This document shows positions 1-14,100 of a DNA stretch of 64,000 nucleotides, piece by piece; the stretch's first letter is position 1, and the number at the start of each line of letters is the position of its first letter. The stretch spans positions 2,480,001-2,544,000 of the forward strand of contig JAKCOZ010000010.1 in NCBI GenBank assembly GCA_022605955.1, given 5' to 3'. A program made the position numbers and the translations under genes. The notes under the pieces are model-generated. The model searched no databases. It was not told where the DNA came from and saw only the letters and a list, made by a program, of their open reading frames with translations. This stretch comes from Rallus limicola. Its lineage: Eukaryota; Chordata; Aves; Gruiformes; Rallidae.

Positions 1-2062
1 TGCTGGTTTATCCACCAGCAACATGCCTGTTCCCTCCCAGGTTCTATCTTTAATGCAAATTAATGTCCTACAAGTATTTTGCCTATACCTTATAATTTCA
101 GGTGCTTCAGGATAGGATTATGCTTATGATCTTGTTGTAAAACTGCAGCTAGTGAAAATTACACAAGAATTCTGGTTAAACTGAAAACTGAATTCACCTT
201 TCTCCTAAAATAACAGAGATTTAGTCATTTGTTTGCCAACCACATTCAAATAGATCAACTAGTTTCAATGTCTTATGAAGATGGCTTCTTGCTGGGCAAG
301 CATTAATTCTGGTAATGAGTTATGTTGCTCCAGGGGCTAAGTTAATTTTTAGATCAGATCCCAGAACTGAAAGCAGTGTAGCTTCTCATTTTCTAAAAGA
401 AAGGCTACCAAAGTTCCATGGCTTTATGATTGTTGGGAGAACATGATTTTGCCATTGATTATGCAGATGCAAAGTGCTGCTAGTCTGTTTCAGCAACATC
501 TGAAAATAAACTGGAATTAAAATGTCTGGTCTACCAGCAGAAGCTTCACAACAAAGTATGTTTCCCTCTGGCTAGTATTAAGATCCCTAGAGGTCCTGCC
601 AAAAATTTCCTACCAGCCCTCCACTGAATGTCAACAGAGGAGGACTGATCTAGGTTTGCCTGTTGATAAGCCACGTTAGGCAAACTTCTCTGGGTGTGTA
701 TACGAGTAAACTAAAGAGACCCAGGACAAAGAAGACATTTTTCCTGCAGTTTTAATTATTTCCATGTTTCCTGGCATGTATTCAGCCTACAACAAGTAAT
801 ACTCTACCAGACTATAGGATGGTCTGGGGGATACCTTAAGCCAGGAAGCAGTAAGCTGCATGGATACATTTTTTATGCTCTGGGAGTGAGGAAGACAGGT
901 CAGTTTTATGGAAGAAAGCTGTGCCACTTTAACTCAGGGCTGAGGAACTGGTCTAATGCAGTTTACCTACCAGTGTAGGTAGAGCTTACTGGCTCCTTAC
1001 CACTGATTTTTTTTTAACTTCTGCTTTGAGTGATGACCTCCCTCTTCCTCCCATGTTACATGCCCAGGACTAGTCTGTTTGCTGGTCATCTTAGAAAAAC
1101 CTCAGATATTGCCTAGGGTAGAGATTAGTACTAAGCAGCATGTGAGAAGGACACCTAGCATTCCATTCCACCTGCCAGTTCCCCATCCCTTCCCACATGG
1201 ATCAAGCAAATCACTGCAGCAGGCTATAACTGTCAGGGTTGATGTAAAATAAAAATAGCTGCTAATGTGGGAATACATTTCTGTCCTGAAGTACAGATGT
1301 ATGCAATGTCTACTTGACTTAATTGTACCTGGGAGAGCATACTGAGATCTAAGTCCTATGGCTGGCATAGGGTCAGACACAAAGGTTTCAAAAATTCATC
1401 AGAACACATTTGAAGTAAATGCATCAAACTGTTATGGACAGCTGTAAAGCAGTCTTCCATAGACTATTTGAAGGATATTTAGACTTCTTCTGCTGTTCTG
1501 ACAGCTTTGGGTGACCACCATTGGCAGACAACACACAGAGGTGCTATAGCCATTGTTACTGATACTGGGTTTTGTTGCAGAGAAATATCAAGGTTCTTCT
1601 GTGATCAGCAGTAACATGGTTTCTCTGGACAGTTATGGTATTTTCGTGGCATGAAAGATAACATAATTACTGACTGATCACCTCACTGCTGGAAAAACAT
1701 ATGGAAAGCTTTTCTTTTACCTTGCTTTCTACCAAAGGGATTAATCTGGATGCTTCTGCTTCACCCTCTGCACAGCTGCTGCTTGTTTCTTGGGGAAATT
1801 TTCATCTCTGAATCTTCTTTGCTTTCAGATTTGTCTGAATTTCACAATCAGATTCAGAAGTTAACAAGGCAGAGGAGAGGCAGACATGATAGGACATGTA
1901 CTCCTTGCTTTGTTAGGAAACCAAACTAAAAATACCTATTAAATGTAAAGGTTAATGTTATTATTGTAAATAACTTTGCTTTAAACTCCTAAACCAGTAG
2001 TGCTTTTAAAAATAAAATTACAGATAATTACTGAACATCACTGCATTTTCTTCATTTTTCAG
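1..2062. other. COL15A1 intron, 3' part
   Basis: I see no exon with a Gly-X-Y pattern and splice signals on either strand, no clear CR1 or LTR, and no RNA gene. The short open frames here lack coding character. The region is read as the end of a long COL15A1 intron, because the first recognisable exon starts at 2063 in a phase that needs one base from an upstream exon. Confidence 0.6.
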
Positions 2063-2112
2063 GTCCACTTCTGCCTCCATCGTATTTCAGCCACTTTATT
2101 AAAAGCATAAAG
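2063..2112 (+). CDS. COL15A1: COL15A1 exon: non-helical interruption (first in window)
   Basis: A pyrimidine-rich tract and CAG precede 50 bases that end in AAG before gtaatt. Read with two bases completing a split codon, the exon is open and gives [16 protein letters not shown]. The other two frames contain stops. It ends in phase 0, as needed to join the next exon (GEKGDNG). The peptide is not collagenous, so it would be one of the interruptions or small NC segments typical of collagen XV. It was chosen on splice sites, open frame and phase alone, so it is less certain than the other exons. Confidence 0.6.
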
Positions 2113-5100
2113 GTAATTATGTCCCATTTGTGTTTGAGTTCTGTTAAGCTTTTTTTTTTTTAAGTCTGTTATACTATAAGTTAAGCACAAAAGGGTACAG
2201 CATGGTAAAATATACAAAACAGATAAGAACACCAATAATTATTAATTTCTTAAACATCACCTGTATAGGCAAGTTTATTACAAATATAGAGATAGCAGAT
2301 GTCAGTAGAATATAAAGATTACTCTTGAAAAAAAATTATTACTGAGGCTTTTTACCTTCCCAGTGGTATTAAAGTGAGTCATAATTCACTGTTACCTAAC
2401 ATAAGTTGGTATAAATTATCTGCCATAAATTAATGCTTCTGTTTCTGTGCCAGCTCAGGTAAGAGACATCCATTACCTCAAGGGCTCCTAGAAAAATTTA
2501 GAAACATTTAATACATAGGAGGGAAAAAAAACACTTCTTTGAAATACTATTTATCTTTTAAGCACACTGCATAAAATAGTGATGGAAACTCCTTTTCCTG
2601 GAATCTTTTACAAGAAATTATATCTGATGGCCTTCTATGATGGCATGTCTGGCCATGTATTTTGTCTACTTTGACTTCAGTGAGGCTTTTGATGCCATCT
2701 CTCATAGCATCCTCATAGGCAAGCCTAGGAAGTGTGAGTTAGAGGAGTAGACATTGAAGTGGACTGAGAACTGTCTGGATGGCAGGACCCAGAGGGTTGT
2801 GATAAGCAGCACAGAGTCTAGTTGGAAGCCTGTAGCTAGCAGTGTGCCACAGGAGTCAATAATGAGTCCAGTTTTACTCAATACATTCATCACTGACCTG
2901 GACAAGGGGACAGAGTGTACCCTCAGCAAGTTTGCTGATGATACAAATGGGGAGCAGTGGCTCTGCAACCATTCAGCCATATGTGGACAGGCTGGGGAGT
3001 TGGGCAGAGAGGAAACAAATGAAAGTCAACGAGGGATGACTAACCCCATCACCTGTACAGGTTAGGGGTTGTTCTGCTGGGATTTAGTGCTGTGGAGAAG
3101 GGCCTGGGAGTCCTGGTGCACAGTAAACTCTCCATGAGCCAGCAGTGAGCACTTGTGGCCAAGAAGTCCAATGGTAGGTTTCCTGGGGTACATTAAGAAG
3201 AATGTGGCCAGGTCGAGGGAGGTTATCTTCCACCTCTGCTCTGCTGTGGTGAGGCCATACCTGGAATATTGTGTCCAGTTCTGGGCTTGCCAGTGCAAGA
3301 AATACAGGGAACTACTGGAGAGAGTCCAGCTGAGGGCTACAAAGATGATTAGGGGACTGGAGCATCTGTCATGTGAGGAAAAGCTGAGAGAGCTCAGCTT
3401 GTTCAGTCTGAAGAAAATGCTGAGAGGGGATCTAATCAATACTTACAGATAACTAAGAGGATGGGGCCAAGCTCCTCTCAATGATGTCCAGTGACAGGAC
3501 AAGGGTCAGTGGGCACAAACAGGATCACAGGAAGATCCATCACAATATGAGAAAAAACTTCTTCACTCTGAGGGTGACAGAGCACTGGGACAGGCTGCTC
3601 AGAGAGGTTGTGGAGTCTCTTTCTCTTTCTCTTGAGATACTCAAAACCCACCTGGATGCATTCCTGTGCAGCCTGCTCTAGGTGATGCAGGGGAGTTGGA
3701 GTAGATGATCTCCAGAGATCCAACCCCTACTGTTCTGTGAACCTGTGATTCTATGATACCTATACCTTGAGGTATTTGTTCTCTCTCTGTCCCATTATTA
3801 TCCTGAATGCTTCAAGTTGTAAAAATTAACACCATGCAATATTATTTTGAATGTTTTTAAATGACACAGCTATCAGTAGAAGATTTCATGGTCATTTGCT
3901 CTTGTTCTTGTGGGGAACTTCCACTTCCCTGATATCTGCTGGAATTACAACAAAGCAGAGAGGGAACGGTCCTGAAGGTTCCTAGAATGTGTTGAGGATA
4001 ACTTCCTGACACAGCTGGTGAGTGAACCGACCAGGGAAGGTGCCCTGCTAGACCTGCTCTCTGTCAACAGGGAAGGGCTGGGAGGAGATGTGATGGTTTG
4101 TGGCTGTCTCAGGCATAGTGACCACAAAATGATTGAGTTCTCTATTCTCAAGAGACACCATGACAAAGGGCAGCAAAACTGCCACCCCAGACTTTCAAAG
4201 GGCAAACTTTAACTTGTTCAGTAGCCTGATTGCCAGTATCCCTTGGGAATCTGTTCTGAAGGGTAGAGGATCCAGGGAGGCTGGACGCTCTTTGAGAAGA
4301 AGTCTTGAAGGCCATCCCCATGTGCTGTAAGGCAAGCTGTCAGCATAGAAAGCCAGCCTGGCTGAACAGGGAGCTTTGGCTGGCACGAGAGTTTATGAGC
4401 TTTGAAGGAAGGGGAAGAACACTCACAATGATTCCAAAAATATTGTAAGGCTCTGCAGGGAGAGAATTAGAAGGTCCAAACCCTAGCTAGAAATTAACCT
4501 GGCAACCATGGTAAAGGACAACAAGAAAGGTTTCTATAAATATATTAACAACAAAAGAAAGACCAGGGAGACCCTAGTAGATGCAGGAGGAAACATAGCG
4601 ACAAAGGATGATGAGAAATCTGAGGTGCTTAATGACTTCTTTGCCTCAGTCTTTAGTAATAGGACCAGTGGTATAGAGGGAATCCAACTCCTTAAACCAG
4701 GAGACAGGGACCAGGAGCAGAATGACACACTCACACACAATCCAGAAGGAGATGGTCATTGACCTGCTGCACCATATAGATGTGCACAAAACTACGGGCC
4801 TGGATGGAATGCCCTGAGGGGTGCTGAAAGAGCTGGCAGGGGTGCTCACCAAATTGCTTTCAATCATCAATCAGCAGCCCTGGCTGACTGCAGAGGTACC
4901 AGCAGAATGGAAATCAGCAAGCATAACCCCCATATATAAGAGGGGACAGAAGAATGACCTAGGAAATTACAGGCCTGTTAGTTTGACTTCAGCTCTGGGG
5001 AAGCACATAAACCTGAGTACCATTATATGGTACATGCAGGACAACCACATGATCAGGTCCAGCCAGAATGGGTTCATGAAGGTCCTGTCTGACTAACTTC

Positions 5101-8100
5101 ATCTCCATCTATGACAGGGTGAAATGCTTATTGGACAAGGGAAGGGCTGTGGAGTCTATCTGGTCTACCTTGATTTTAGCAAGGCTTTGACAGTTTCCCC
5201 CAACATTCTCCTAGAGAAGCTGGCTGCTCATGGCTTGGATGTGCATATACTTTGCTGGATAAGAAACTGGTTGGGTGGCTGGGTCCAAAGGGTTATGTTA
5301 AATGGTGTTATATCCAGTTGGTGGCTGGTAAGGAGTGGTGCTCCTTACCAGCACTGGGGCCACTCCTGTTTAACAGTTTTCTGATGATTTGGATGAGGGT
5401 GTAGAATGCACCCTTAGTAAGTTTGCAGATGACACTAAGCCGGGTGGAAGTGTCAGTCTCTTGAGGGTAGGGAGGCTCTGCAGAGGGATCTAGACAGGCT
5501 CAATTGATGGGTCAAAGCCAATGGTATGAGCTTCAATGAGGTCAAGTGTTGGGTCCTGCACTTCATCCATAACACCCCCCAAGTAATGCTACAGGCTTGG
5601 AGAAGAGTGGCTGGAGAGCTGCCCAGCAGAGAGGGACCTGGGGGTGTTGGTGTTGGTTGACAGCTGGCAGAACATGAGCCAGCAGTGTGCCCAGGTGGCC
5701 AAGATGGCAGATGGCATGCTGGCCTATATCAGGAACAGTGTGACCAGCAGGGCCAGGGAGGTGATCTTACTCCATACTCAGCCCTGGTGAGGCTGCACCT
5801 AGAGCACTGTGTGCAGTTTGGGGCACCACAGTATAGGAAGGACACTGATGTGCTGGAGAGGGTGCAGAGAAGGGCAATTAGGCTGATTAGGGGTCTGGAG
5901 AACAGGTCTTACAGGAGGAGCTGAGGGAGCTGGGGCTGTTCAGCCTAGGGAAGAAGAGGCTGAGGGGAGACCTTAGGGCACTTTACTGAAAGGAGGTTGC
6001 AGTGAGTCAGGATCTGGACTCTTCTCCCCAGTGAGCATCCATAGGACAAGAGGAAATCAAGTTGGTCTCAAGGTGCACCAGGGGAGGTTCAGGGAGGTGG
6101 TGGAGTCACTGTCCCTGAGGGTGTTTAAAAATGTGTTGATGAGGCTCTTTCAGAAAATGGTTAGTGGTTCGGTGGTGTAGGGCTAACCACTGGACTTGAT
6201 GGTCTTGAAGATCTTTTCCAACTTTGATGATTCTGTGGTTTTATGATGCTATGATTCTGCCTGAAAAAAAAATAATTTAATCAAATTATCATTTAATGAT
6301 GCCAACAAAAGCAGTGTACTGTGAATTTCCTGGAAGGACTCTTAGTGCTCTCTGGTTTTTGTTTCTGCTTGGCTAAATGCACCTATGTTATTCCTATGAC
6401 AAAGTGCCCCATGCATGCACAGCAGAGCTGAGATGGCTTCTTTGATCTTGCAGAGTAGTATCTGTAGTTTTACAGCTTTAGCTACAAAGAACTCATTTAT
6501 CATTTAGTGCCCCATTTCTGCAAAATAGCAGGCCATACAGAAAGCTTTAGAGTCCTGTGTACTATGAAATTGAAAAGAAATTTAAAAAGAAATTAAAAAG
6601 AAGAAAAGTCAGAGGAAGAGTTATGCATAACTGTCTCTGCTGGCTTTCTGCAGCTATCTGCTATTCTTGCTTTACCCTTTACATCTTTGCCTCTTACAGG
6701 TTCTCAGAGAGGTGAGACAAAGTAGACCAAAACAAGTTGAAGGAAAAAAAAGCAGCAGAGAAGCAGAAGGAAATAATGCGAGGAGGAACCTACAATTGCT
6801 AGGGCTCATTTTGCACAGAGAGATAATGACCTAGTATTTAAATGCTGCTTCTTACCTATCACTTTGTTCCCCAAACTAACTGATAATCTGTGGTGAAGGA
6901 CAGGAGAAGACATGCAGTTCAAAGTGTCTGCAGTCTGGCGTGGTGTCTCTTGTGTCATCCTCCCACCCTTCTCTCACATCCTGTGCACAGTAATCTCCAC
7001 TTTGCCACATACTTTTACTGTTCATTTTATATCAGTCTTGCTTTGCTTTTTCCTTGATGACAGAGAAAAGCAGAAAGCTGGGCTCTTAAGCCTCCTCTGA
7101 CTTTCTCTTTGCCTCCAGCTCCAACACAGAACAAGGTTTTGCTGGGTAGAGTAGCAGGAAATAGTAACAGAGGCGTTTGCTCTGCCTTCACCTAACCCCA
7201 CCTTCCCTAGCCTCTGCCCTGTGAGAATCTTGAGGCCTTGATAAAGAAAGCATTCCATTTCATTCCATATCACTGAAGACCGAAGTGATGTCAAAAAGAT
7301 TTTAAGCAGATGCTTTCCTTTACTGAGCTCAGAGATTTCGTGTAACTTGAAAAGACCAGCGAGTGCACAGAGTTCAGATCTCGCTTCAGCTCAATGTTTT
7401 AAAATATATTCTCTTTAAAGGGTGAAAAGGGAGACAATGGAGTCACTGGTGTAAAAGGAGAAAAAGGAGAACCCAATGGAGGGTTTTTTCTGACAGGACC
7501 TCCCGGACCTCCCGGAAGACCAGGATTAGTTGTAAGTCACGCAAACTGTAGAATGGGAATATTTGTGGGTACCTATTGTTTTCATTTAGAAAGTGATAAA
7601 AAGAGACAAATGTCAAGCTGATCCTGAGAACTATATAAAAACTCACATGCTAACCATTAGATGAATGCAAGGGTTGCATTAGGCACAAAGAAAGACACTT
7701 CATTGCTACGCATGGAATTAATTAGCTAGGGAAAATTGCTGTAATGTTATGCTCGGGTGTCTAACACAGCTACATCAGTGGACTGGGTCTGGCTGATGTG
7801 GAGTTAACTTTCCTCTGTGGCAGCCCTCACAGCACTGTACTGTGTATTGGTAGCTAAGAAGGTGCTGATAACACACCGATGTTTTGGCTACTGCTGAGCA
7901 GTGCTGGCACAGCATTAAGGCTCTCTTTCCCACATATCCTTTCCCAACCTGCCCAGTAAGCTCCGGGGTGGGCAAGATCATCTTGGGATAAGACTCAGGC
8001 AGAACAGCTGACCCAAACTGACCAAAGGGATTTTCCATACCATATGAAGTCTCTTCAGCAATAAAAGCAAATTAAAAATGAAGCAGGAAAGGAGGGGAGC

Positions 8101-11100
8101 ATCCATTATTTATGACGTTTGTCTTCTTGAGCAACTGCTGTGTTTACCAAAGCTCTGCTTTCCAGGAAGTGACCAGACGTTGCCTGCTGATGGGAAGTAG
8201 AGAATAAATCTTTTGTTGTCCTTTGCTCCTTTGTCTGACCTTTTGCTTTTGTTTTGTTAAACTGACTTTATCTTGACCCACAATTTTTTCTTCCATATTC
8301 TGTGGAGGGGAGTGATAGAGCAGCTTGGGTGATGCCAGGTGTCCAACCAAGGCCAACCCACCACAGTCAGTGTGTAGATTGATGCTATTAATAGCACTAC
8401 AAATCAAGGCAGTATATACAACTTGTGAAGATACTACTTATATCCCCATGAAAGCCAAAATATGGTATACAAAGTTAGACAGTGGCTGACTTGAAAATTA
8501 CTCACCATCTAAATAATGATTTTTAATTTTTATTCCAATAATCCAGAAACATGAATGGAAAGTTCAGTCTACATATCTGTGTCATTCCTGTAAAATTCAG
8601 CCACTGTCTAATCTCTACCTAGTTGTTTTATCTTCTCATAATTGCTGCCACAGCTGCTTTGGAATCAAATGCACTGCTTCTTTGGAAATTAGTTTATCCC
8701 TGGAATCTGGCAACAAATGTATTGCATTACTTTATGGTCATGTTCTGTGCCAAGGAGCATGAACGGATGAGTCACAGCTGTGGCCAAGGCATTAGGTTAG
8801 CAACCTCATCTTCAGAATTCCCCCTGATGCTATTCCATGTTCCTGAGAACCATCTCCCTTTTTAGAAATTGTTCCCCTGACATGGAGTTGGATGGTACAA
8901 ATGAGATCCATCAGAGACTGAGCTCTCCTAGTACAGGGTCCAAAAATTGTTCCAGGTATGGGGACGAGTTTGAGAAGGGGGAGTGCAAGCCCTCCTCATC
9001 CCAGCTGAGGACACACTGGTAAATTGGAAACATAGAAAGTTGGAGCCTTTTTATTCTGGAAGACTGGCAGCTGGAGAGCTTAAGTGATATGAGCTGACAT
9101 TTGATCACAGGATTCAGAAGACAACATTTGTCATGAGACATACGCCCTGCACAGACACACTTAAGGTTAAAGCTTTCCACCATGTACCTTCAGAAAAACT
9201 CCTGTAAGCACATCAAAGTGAGTAGTTTCAGCACGAGCAGAGCTGAGATCCAGGAATTTGAGAGTACTGTAGAGTCCTGTAGAGAGAACCAGAGTTCTGC
9301 AGATAGCAGATATTCAGGAATAGGTGTGAGAACTTTCAGAAAGCTTTCTGAAACTTAAATTCTCAAATTTAGTTTAATATATGGTCAAATTTTTAATTTT
9401 CCTTTAATATCCATGACTCCTTGGAGAAATTCACATCTAAACCAGTGGCGTGGGGGCAGGCCTTCAGAAAACGTTGCCACCGGAAACACAGGCCCTGCAG
9501 CAGTGAAACGGATCCATTCAAATAAATACCTTTTTATCACTGATAGGGACCAAAGGGGGATTCAGTTGTCGGACCGAGAGGACCTCCGGGATTACCTGGC
9601 CTACCTGGCTTACCAGGTTATGGAAAAATTGGACCTCCTGGCCCACCTGGCCCACCAGGCCCACCGGGACCCCCAGCAATATATGGCTCAGGTGAGAGGG
9701 TGTGATTTTGCTTTTCATTCCATATGTGAGTACATAGGCATCCACCCACAGGCATGCACTGCCACCTGCTTTACATACCTGTTCTTCTGCCTGTCCACCC
9801 ACTTTGCACACCTGAACTAGGTTGCTCCCCTCTATACCCCTGCCCTCCACTAGTTTCTCCTGAGGGTGAGTTGGAACTGGGACCACAAAGCAAAGAGGAC
9901 AATTTCTCTACAAACGGTTGTCACCAACTAGTGCCGTGGGAGCACTGCTGCACGAAGAATTTTACTGTGACCATGGCTGTGACTGAGAGGAAGTCTACCA
10001 AATGGAGATAGGCTGCCTTGAGAGCCTTGCAAAATATATCAAAGGGAGCAGTTGGCTAAATTTGGGAAGATATTATTTTGGGCCTAGATGCTCTTCTTGT
10101 GGCAAATGGAGTTAAATCCAGTTGGTGACCAGTCACAAGTGGTGTTCCCTAGGGCTCAGCACTGAGGCTAATTCTCCTTAGTATCTTTGACAATATCAAG
10201 GGACTGACTGCACCCTCAGTCAGTTTGCAGATGACACCAAGCAGGGCAGGAGTGTTGATCTGCTCAAGGACAAAAGGGCTCTGCAGAGGGCTCTGGATCT
10301 GAACAGTCTGGATCGATGAGCAAAGGCCAATTGTATGAGGTTCTACAAGGCTCAGTGCAGGGTCCTGCACTTGGGCCACACCCACCCCATGCAATGCTAC
10401 AGGAAGAGTGGCTGGAGACATGCCTGGTGGAAAACGACATGGAGATACTCACCAGTCCTTCCTTCCCTTCCTTCCTCCCTTCCTTTCCCTCTCTCCCTCC
10501 CTCTATCCCACTCTCCCAGAAAACAGGACCATTCAGTTCAGGGTGAGGAAATTCAGTTTTCTTGAATTTTCTTGAATTTACCATCGTAAGTTCAAATTCA
10601 TACCACTGGATAATTCTTTGTTGCTTTGAAGTGTAAGCTGAGCTAAGGAAAGTTAATTTTTGTTTACTTTTAGAGCAAAGGACACAATTGCTCCTCAAAG
10701 CCTAGAAGGACAGGAGCTAAAAGTTCTTCCTCTTCCATACGCATGTCATTAGCAGCTAACAGAAGAGCACTCTGGTTGATTTAAGCAGATTTGGCTGTTC
10801 GTTTGCAGACTATCTACAACAGTTTGCAATCTGTTGACCTTAACATCCCAAATAACAGAGAAAAGACTAAGTTTCACCATTGCTATAAAAAATAATCCTT
10901 AGAATGCATTTTCTGTGTTTGGCTTGAACATACCTATCCAGAACTTTGACTATGTAAGGCCTATATCTATTTAAACCTCCCACTACCCCTACATACCACC
11001 ACTAACTCCTCTCTTTATGTCACTTACCTTCTCTCTAAAAAGGTGACCTTCCACATGTGTTGTATGCTTGTTTTATTCTAGCTGCTGCAATGCCTGGGCC

Positions 11101-14100
11101 ACCAGGACCTCCTGGAGAGCCAGGGCCACCTGCAACCAGGAATCTGGTAAGACAGCAAAATAAAGAAGTTTGCCATTGAAACCTTTTGGTAGTCACTGGT
11201 AGCACTGAGAGGGGAGGAGGGGAAACCCCATCCTGTGTTTTTATTTATTAGAATGTTTTTCTGTTTTTCTGAATCTCACAGTTTTTCAGCAGGGTATCCA
11301 TATAGCTGGGGAAAGTGAGAAGAGGAGAAGTCTGTCCGTTGCCTTGTTAGAAAGAGACGATTCAAACAAATGCAAAGATTGATGAGACACTAAACTAATC
11401 AAAGGGTGCACATTCTGTGTTCAAAGTAGTATCTCTGAAAGAAAAGGCAATTTAACAAGCTGAGATATAAGAACTACTACCGAATGCCCAGTTTCCATGG
11501 AAAAAACCACCACCAAACCCCCCAAACTTTACATTATTGGATTAAAACCAGTAATGCAGGCTATTTGATTCTAAGAAGAAAACTGTAGATTTCCCTAGCA
11601 AACCTAAAAATTGTTGTGCCAGAGAACATATAAAAAAAGTCTCCTTTTCTTTACTGCATGAATCAAACCCCAGATATCCATGCAGTAAAAATGACAGCTA
11701 AAACTTCTGTTTTGTTAATTTCTAAATTAAATATTCATAGTTTCTGGGGGAAAAAAACGTCAAGCTAGAAGAGGAGCTTTATTGCAATTTTTTTCCTTTT
11801 CCACATTCTCACATTATAATAGAAAAGCAAATTTTCTGGACATCTTGGGCAATCATTTGAGAATGAACTAATAAACAAGCAGACTTTCAGATCATCTACA
11901 TCGTATCAAATGACAAGAATCTGAGTGTAAGTTTTTTATGCCTTCTGACCACAGTGTCATAACTCTGCTAACTGCCTTTCCTCACAGTAATTTAGGACCT
12001 GACAATGATTGCAGATCAGGGAAAAAAACAGATGTTCAAAGACCGGTGCCCCAAGGTAGAGGACTGTAGTTACAGGCTGGGAGCTACTGTCTCAAATAGA
12101 AGACCCAAGCCCACCTAGGTCAAAATCAACATTAAAACAATACATATGCAAATCTATAGTAGGGTCTGCATGATCCATAAAGCATTAATATGCCTTCCCA
12201 CATGGAAGACAGGAGTGATAAATGACACTCAAGTGTCAAGAAATTACACTCTCAAGAAACCTGCCCCCAATTTTACACTACCTGCAATTATCAAACAGAT
12301 TGTAGAAGCAACCCATCTTAGAGAGGGCTGTATTCTTATCTGCAGGTGACAGAGACAGAGGTAATAGGCTCAATGCCCATATCTGACAGATATCTGTTTA
12401 AGTCTCCTGAAAATCTATAAAAGAGCAATTGAAGAATTCTTCTTGTGTAAACTGGAGGCATCTAAAAAAACATGAAGAAAGGGATGGAAGAAAACATCCC
12501 TAAAGAAAAGAGATCACAACAACACTAAGAAAAATACAACAGAAGCAAATGTATCTGGAATTGTGTGTGATATTTATAAGCCTTATAAAACCTCTTCTGA
12601 ACTCTGCCTTTTTGATCTTGCACTAAACTGCAGAGGTGCAATGATCTTCACTCTGTGCCAAATTAACTGTAAGTGTAGTTTTACTACAGTCCACAGAATG
12701 ATGATGCTGATATGCCAAAGTAGCAAGGCATTTATGTTACTGAAGCTTTTTTATATGAAATGACATAAAACTGAATTAATGACTATTTCCTGCAGAAGAA
12801 GCCTTGACATAAATGTGTTCAAATGAGACTTCACTTTAACAGCTTTAACATGCAAAATGCTTTATGTGCCTGATAAAGTGTGTTTCATTTTCCTACTTGA
12901 CAGGTTACAACATTCCAAAACATTGAGGGTATGTTGGAAAAAGTTCATTTTGTAGCAGAAGGTACACTGATCTATCTGAGTGAAACCAGTGAGGTTTTTA
13001 TCCGTGTTCGAAATGGATGGAGAAAGTTGCAGGTACAATTGCACTATGTCCTAACCCCTTCCAACTCCCTTACTCAGAATGGAGCTCTTGAAAATATTTT
13101 TATATAGGTGCAAATGGATGCAAAGATTTTTATTTTGGTTTTTTAATCTCATAAGCTCCTGCTGATGTAGTTTTGTTTGCTTTTCCTTTTTGGGTTCTTT
13201 CAGCTTGGTGAGCTAATTCCGATCCCTGCTGACAGCCTTCCCCCTCCAGCCATATCCAGCCATGTAAGTACAAAATATTGGGCTGTGAAAAACTGAGTCT
13301 AAATGTGGAGAAACGGGTGATACACTTGGAAGATCCCAGCAGAACATACATGATTTTCCACTGGGACTCGTCAGTTCAAAATAAGTTTGCAAATTGGTTC
13401 ATCCTGCCCAGCCATATGCTTCTATTATCTTCTGAGACTCCAAACACTAGAGACAAATCAGCATCTACCAAAAGCAGAACAAAGCAGGCTGCCCAAAAAC
13501 ACACAACAAACCAAAACCACAAAAAAAAACCCCAAATCTAACCAGTAATCTGTTGTGTAACACTGTAGTCAGTCACATCAAGCCATGGTAGCTTTCAAGG
13601 AAACTCAGAAAAGCACTTTCTGAAAAGCATGTTTTCTTTGAAAGATTATAGTCCTGTATTCAGGGTACTTCATCATCACCTGCATGTAGCTTATCCCACG
13701 GTGTGCTCAGGGTCTATCCTGAAGCTAGAGTAGGTCAGAGAGTAGTGCGCTTGGCAACACTGGGAAAACATCTAGAGCTCCTGTTAGAAGAAATCATCTG
13801 CACCCTCCAGCTGACACTACATGAGTTTCCCAAATGGTTCAGTCAGTGGGTGGTTACTCATACTCACCATAAGTAGAGAAGAAAAATTCCCTGTTCCTGA
13901 AACAGCTCTCGAAGATCGTTGACCTTCTGGTCTCGACAGGCCAGTAGCTTAGGAGAGGGAATTGCCAAGGCCTTGAGAAATAGTCCCACCCGCTACGCTT
14001 TCTGTTTCCACATCCTCCTTACCCTTTCAGGTTTAATTTTCTTGAACTGGTCCTCAGCTCCTGCCAAGAGCAGGCTATTTCCATGCAGGACTTCAGCTGT

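Noticed and set aside
9413..9820. 135-codon open frame overlapping the collagen exon at 9547
   Set aside because: It is read in a different frame from the Gly-X-Y frame. Its apparent repeats ([17 protein letters not shown]) are the collagen codons shifted by one base.
10264..10698. 144-codon antisense open frame over CR1 fragment C
   Set aside because: It is the reverse strand of a dead CR1 piece plus the pyrimidine run. It has no independent support.
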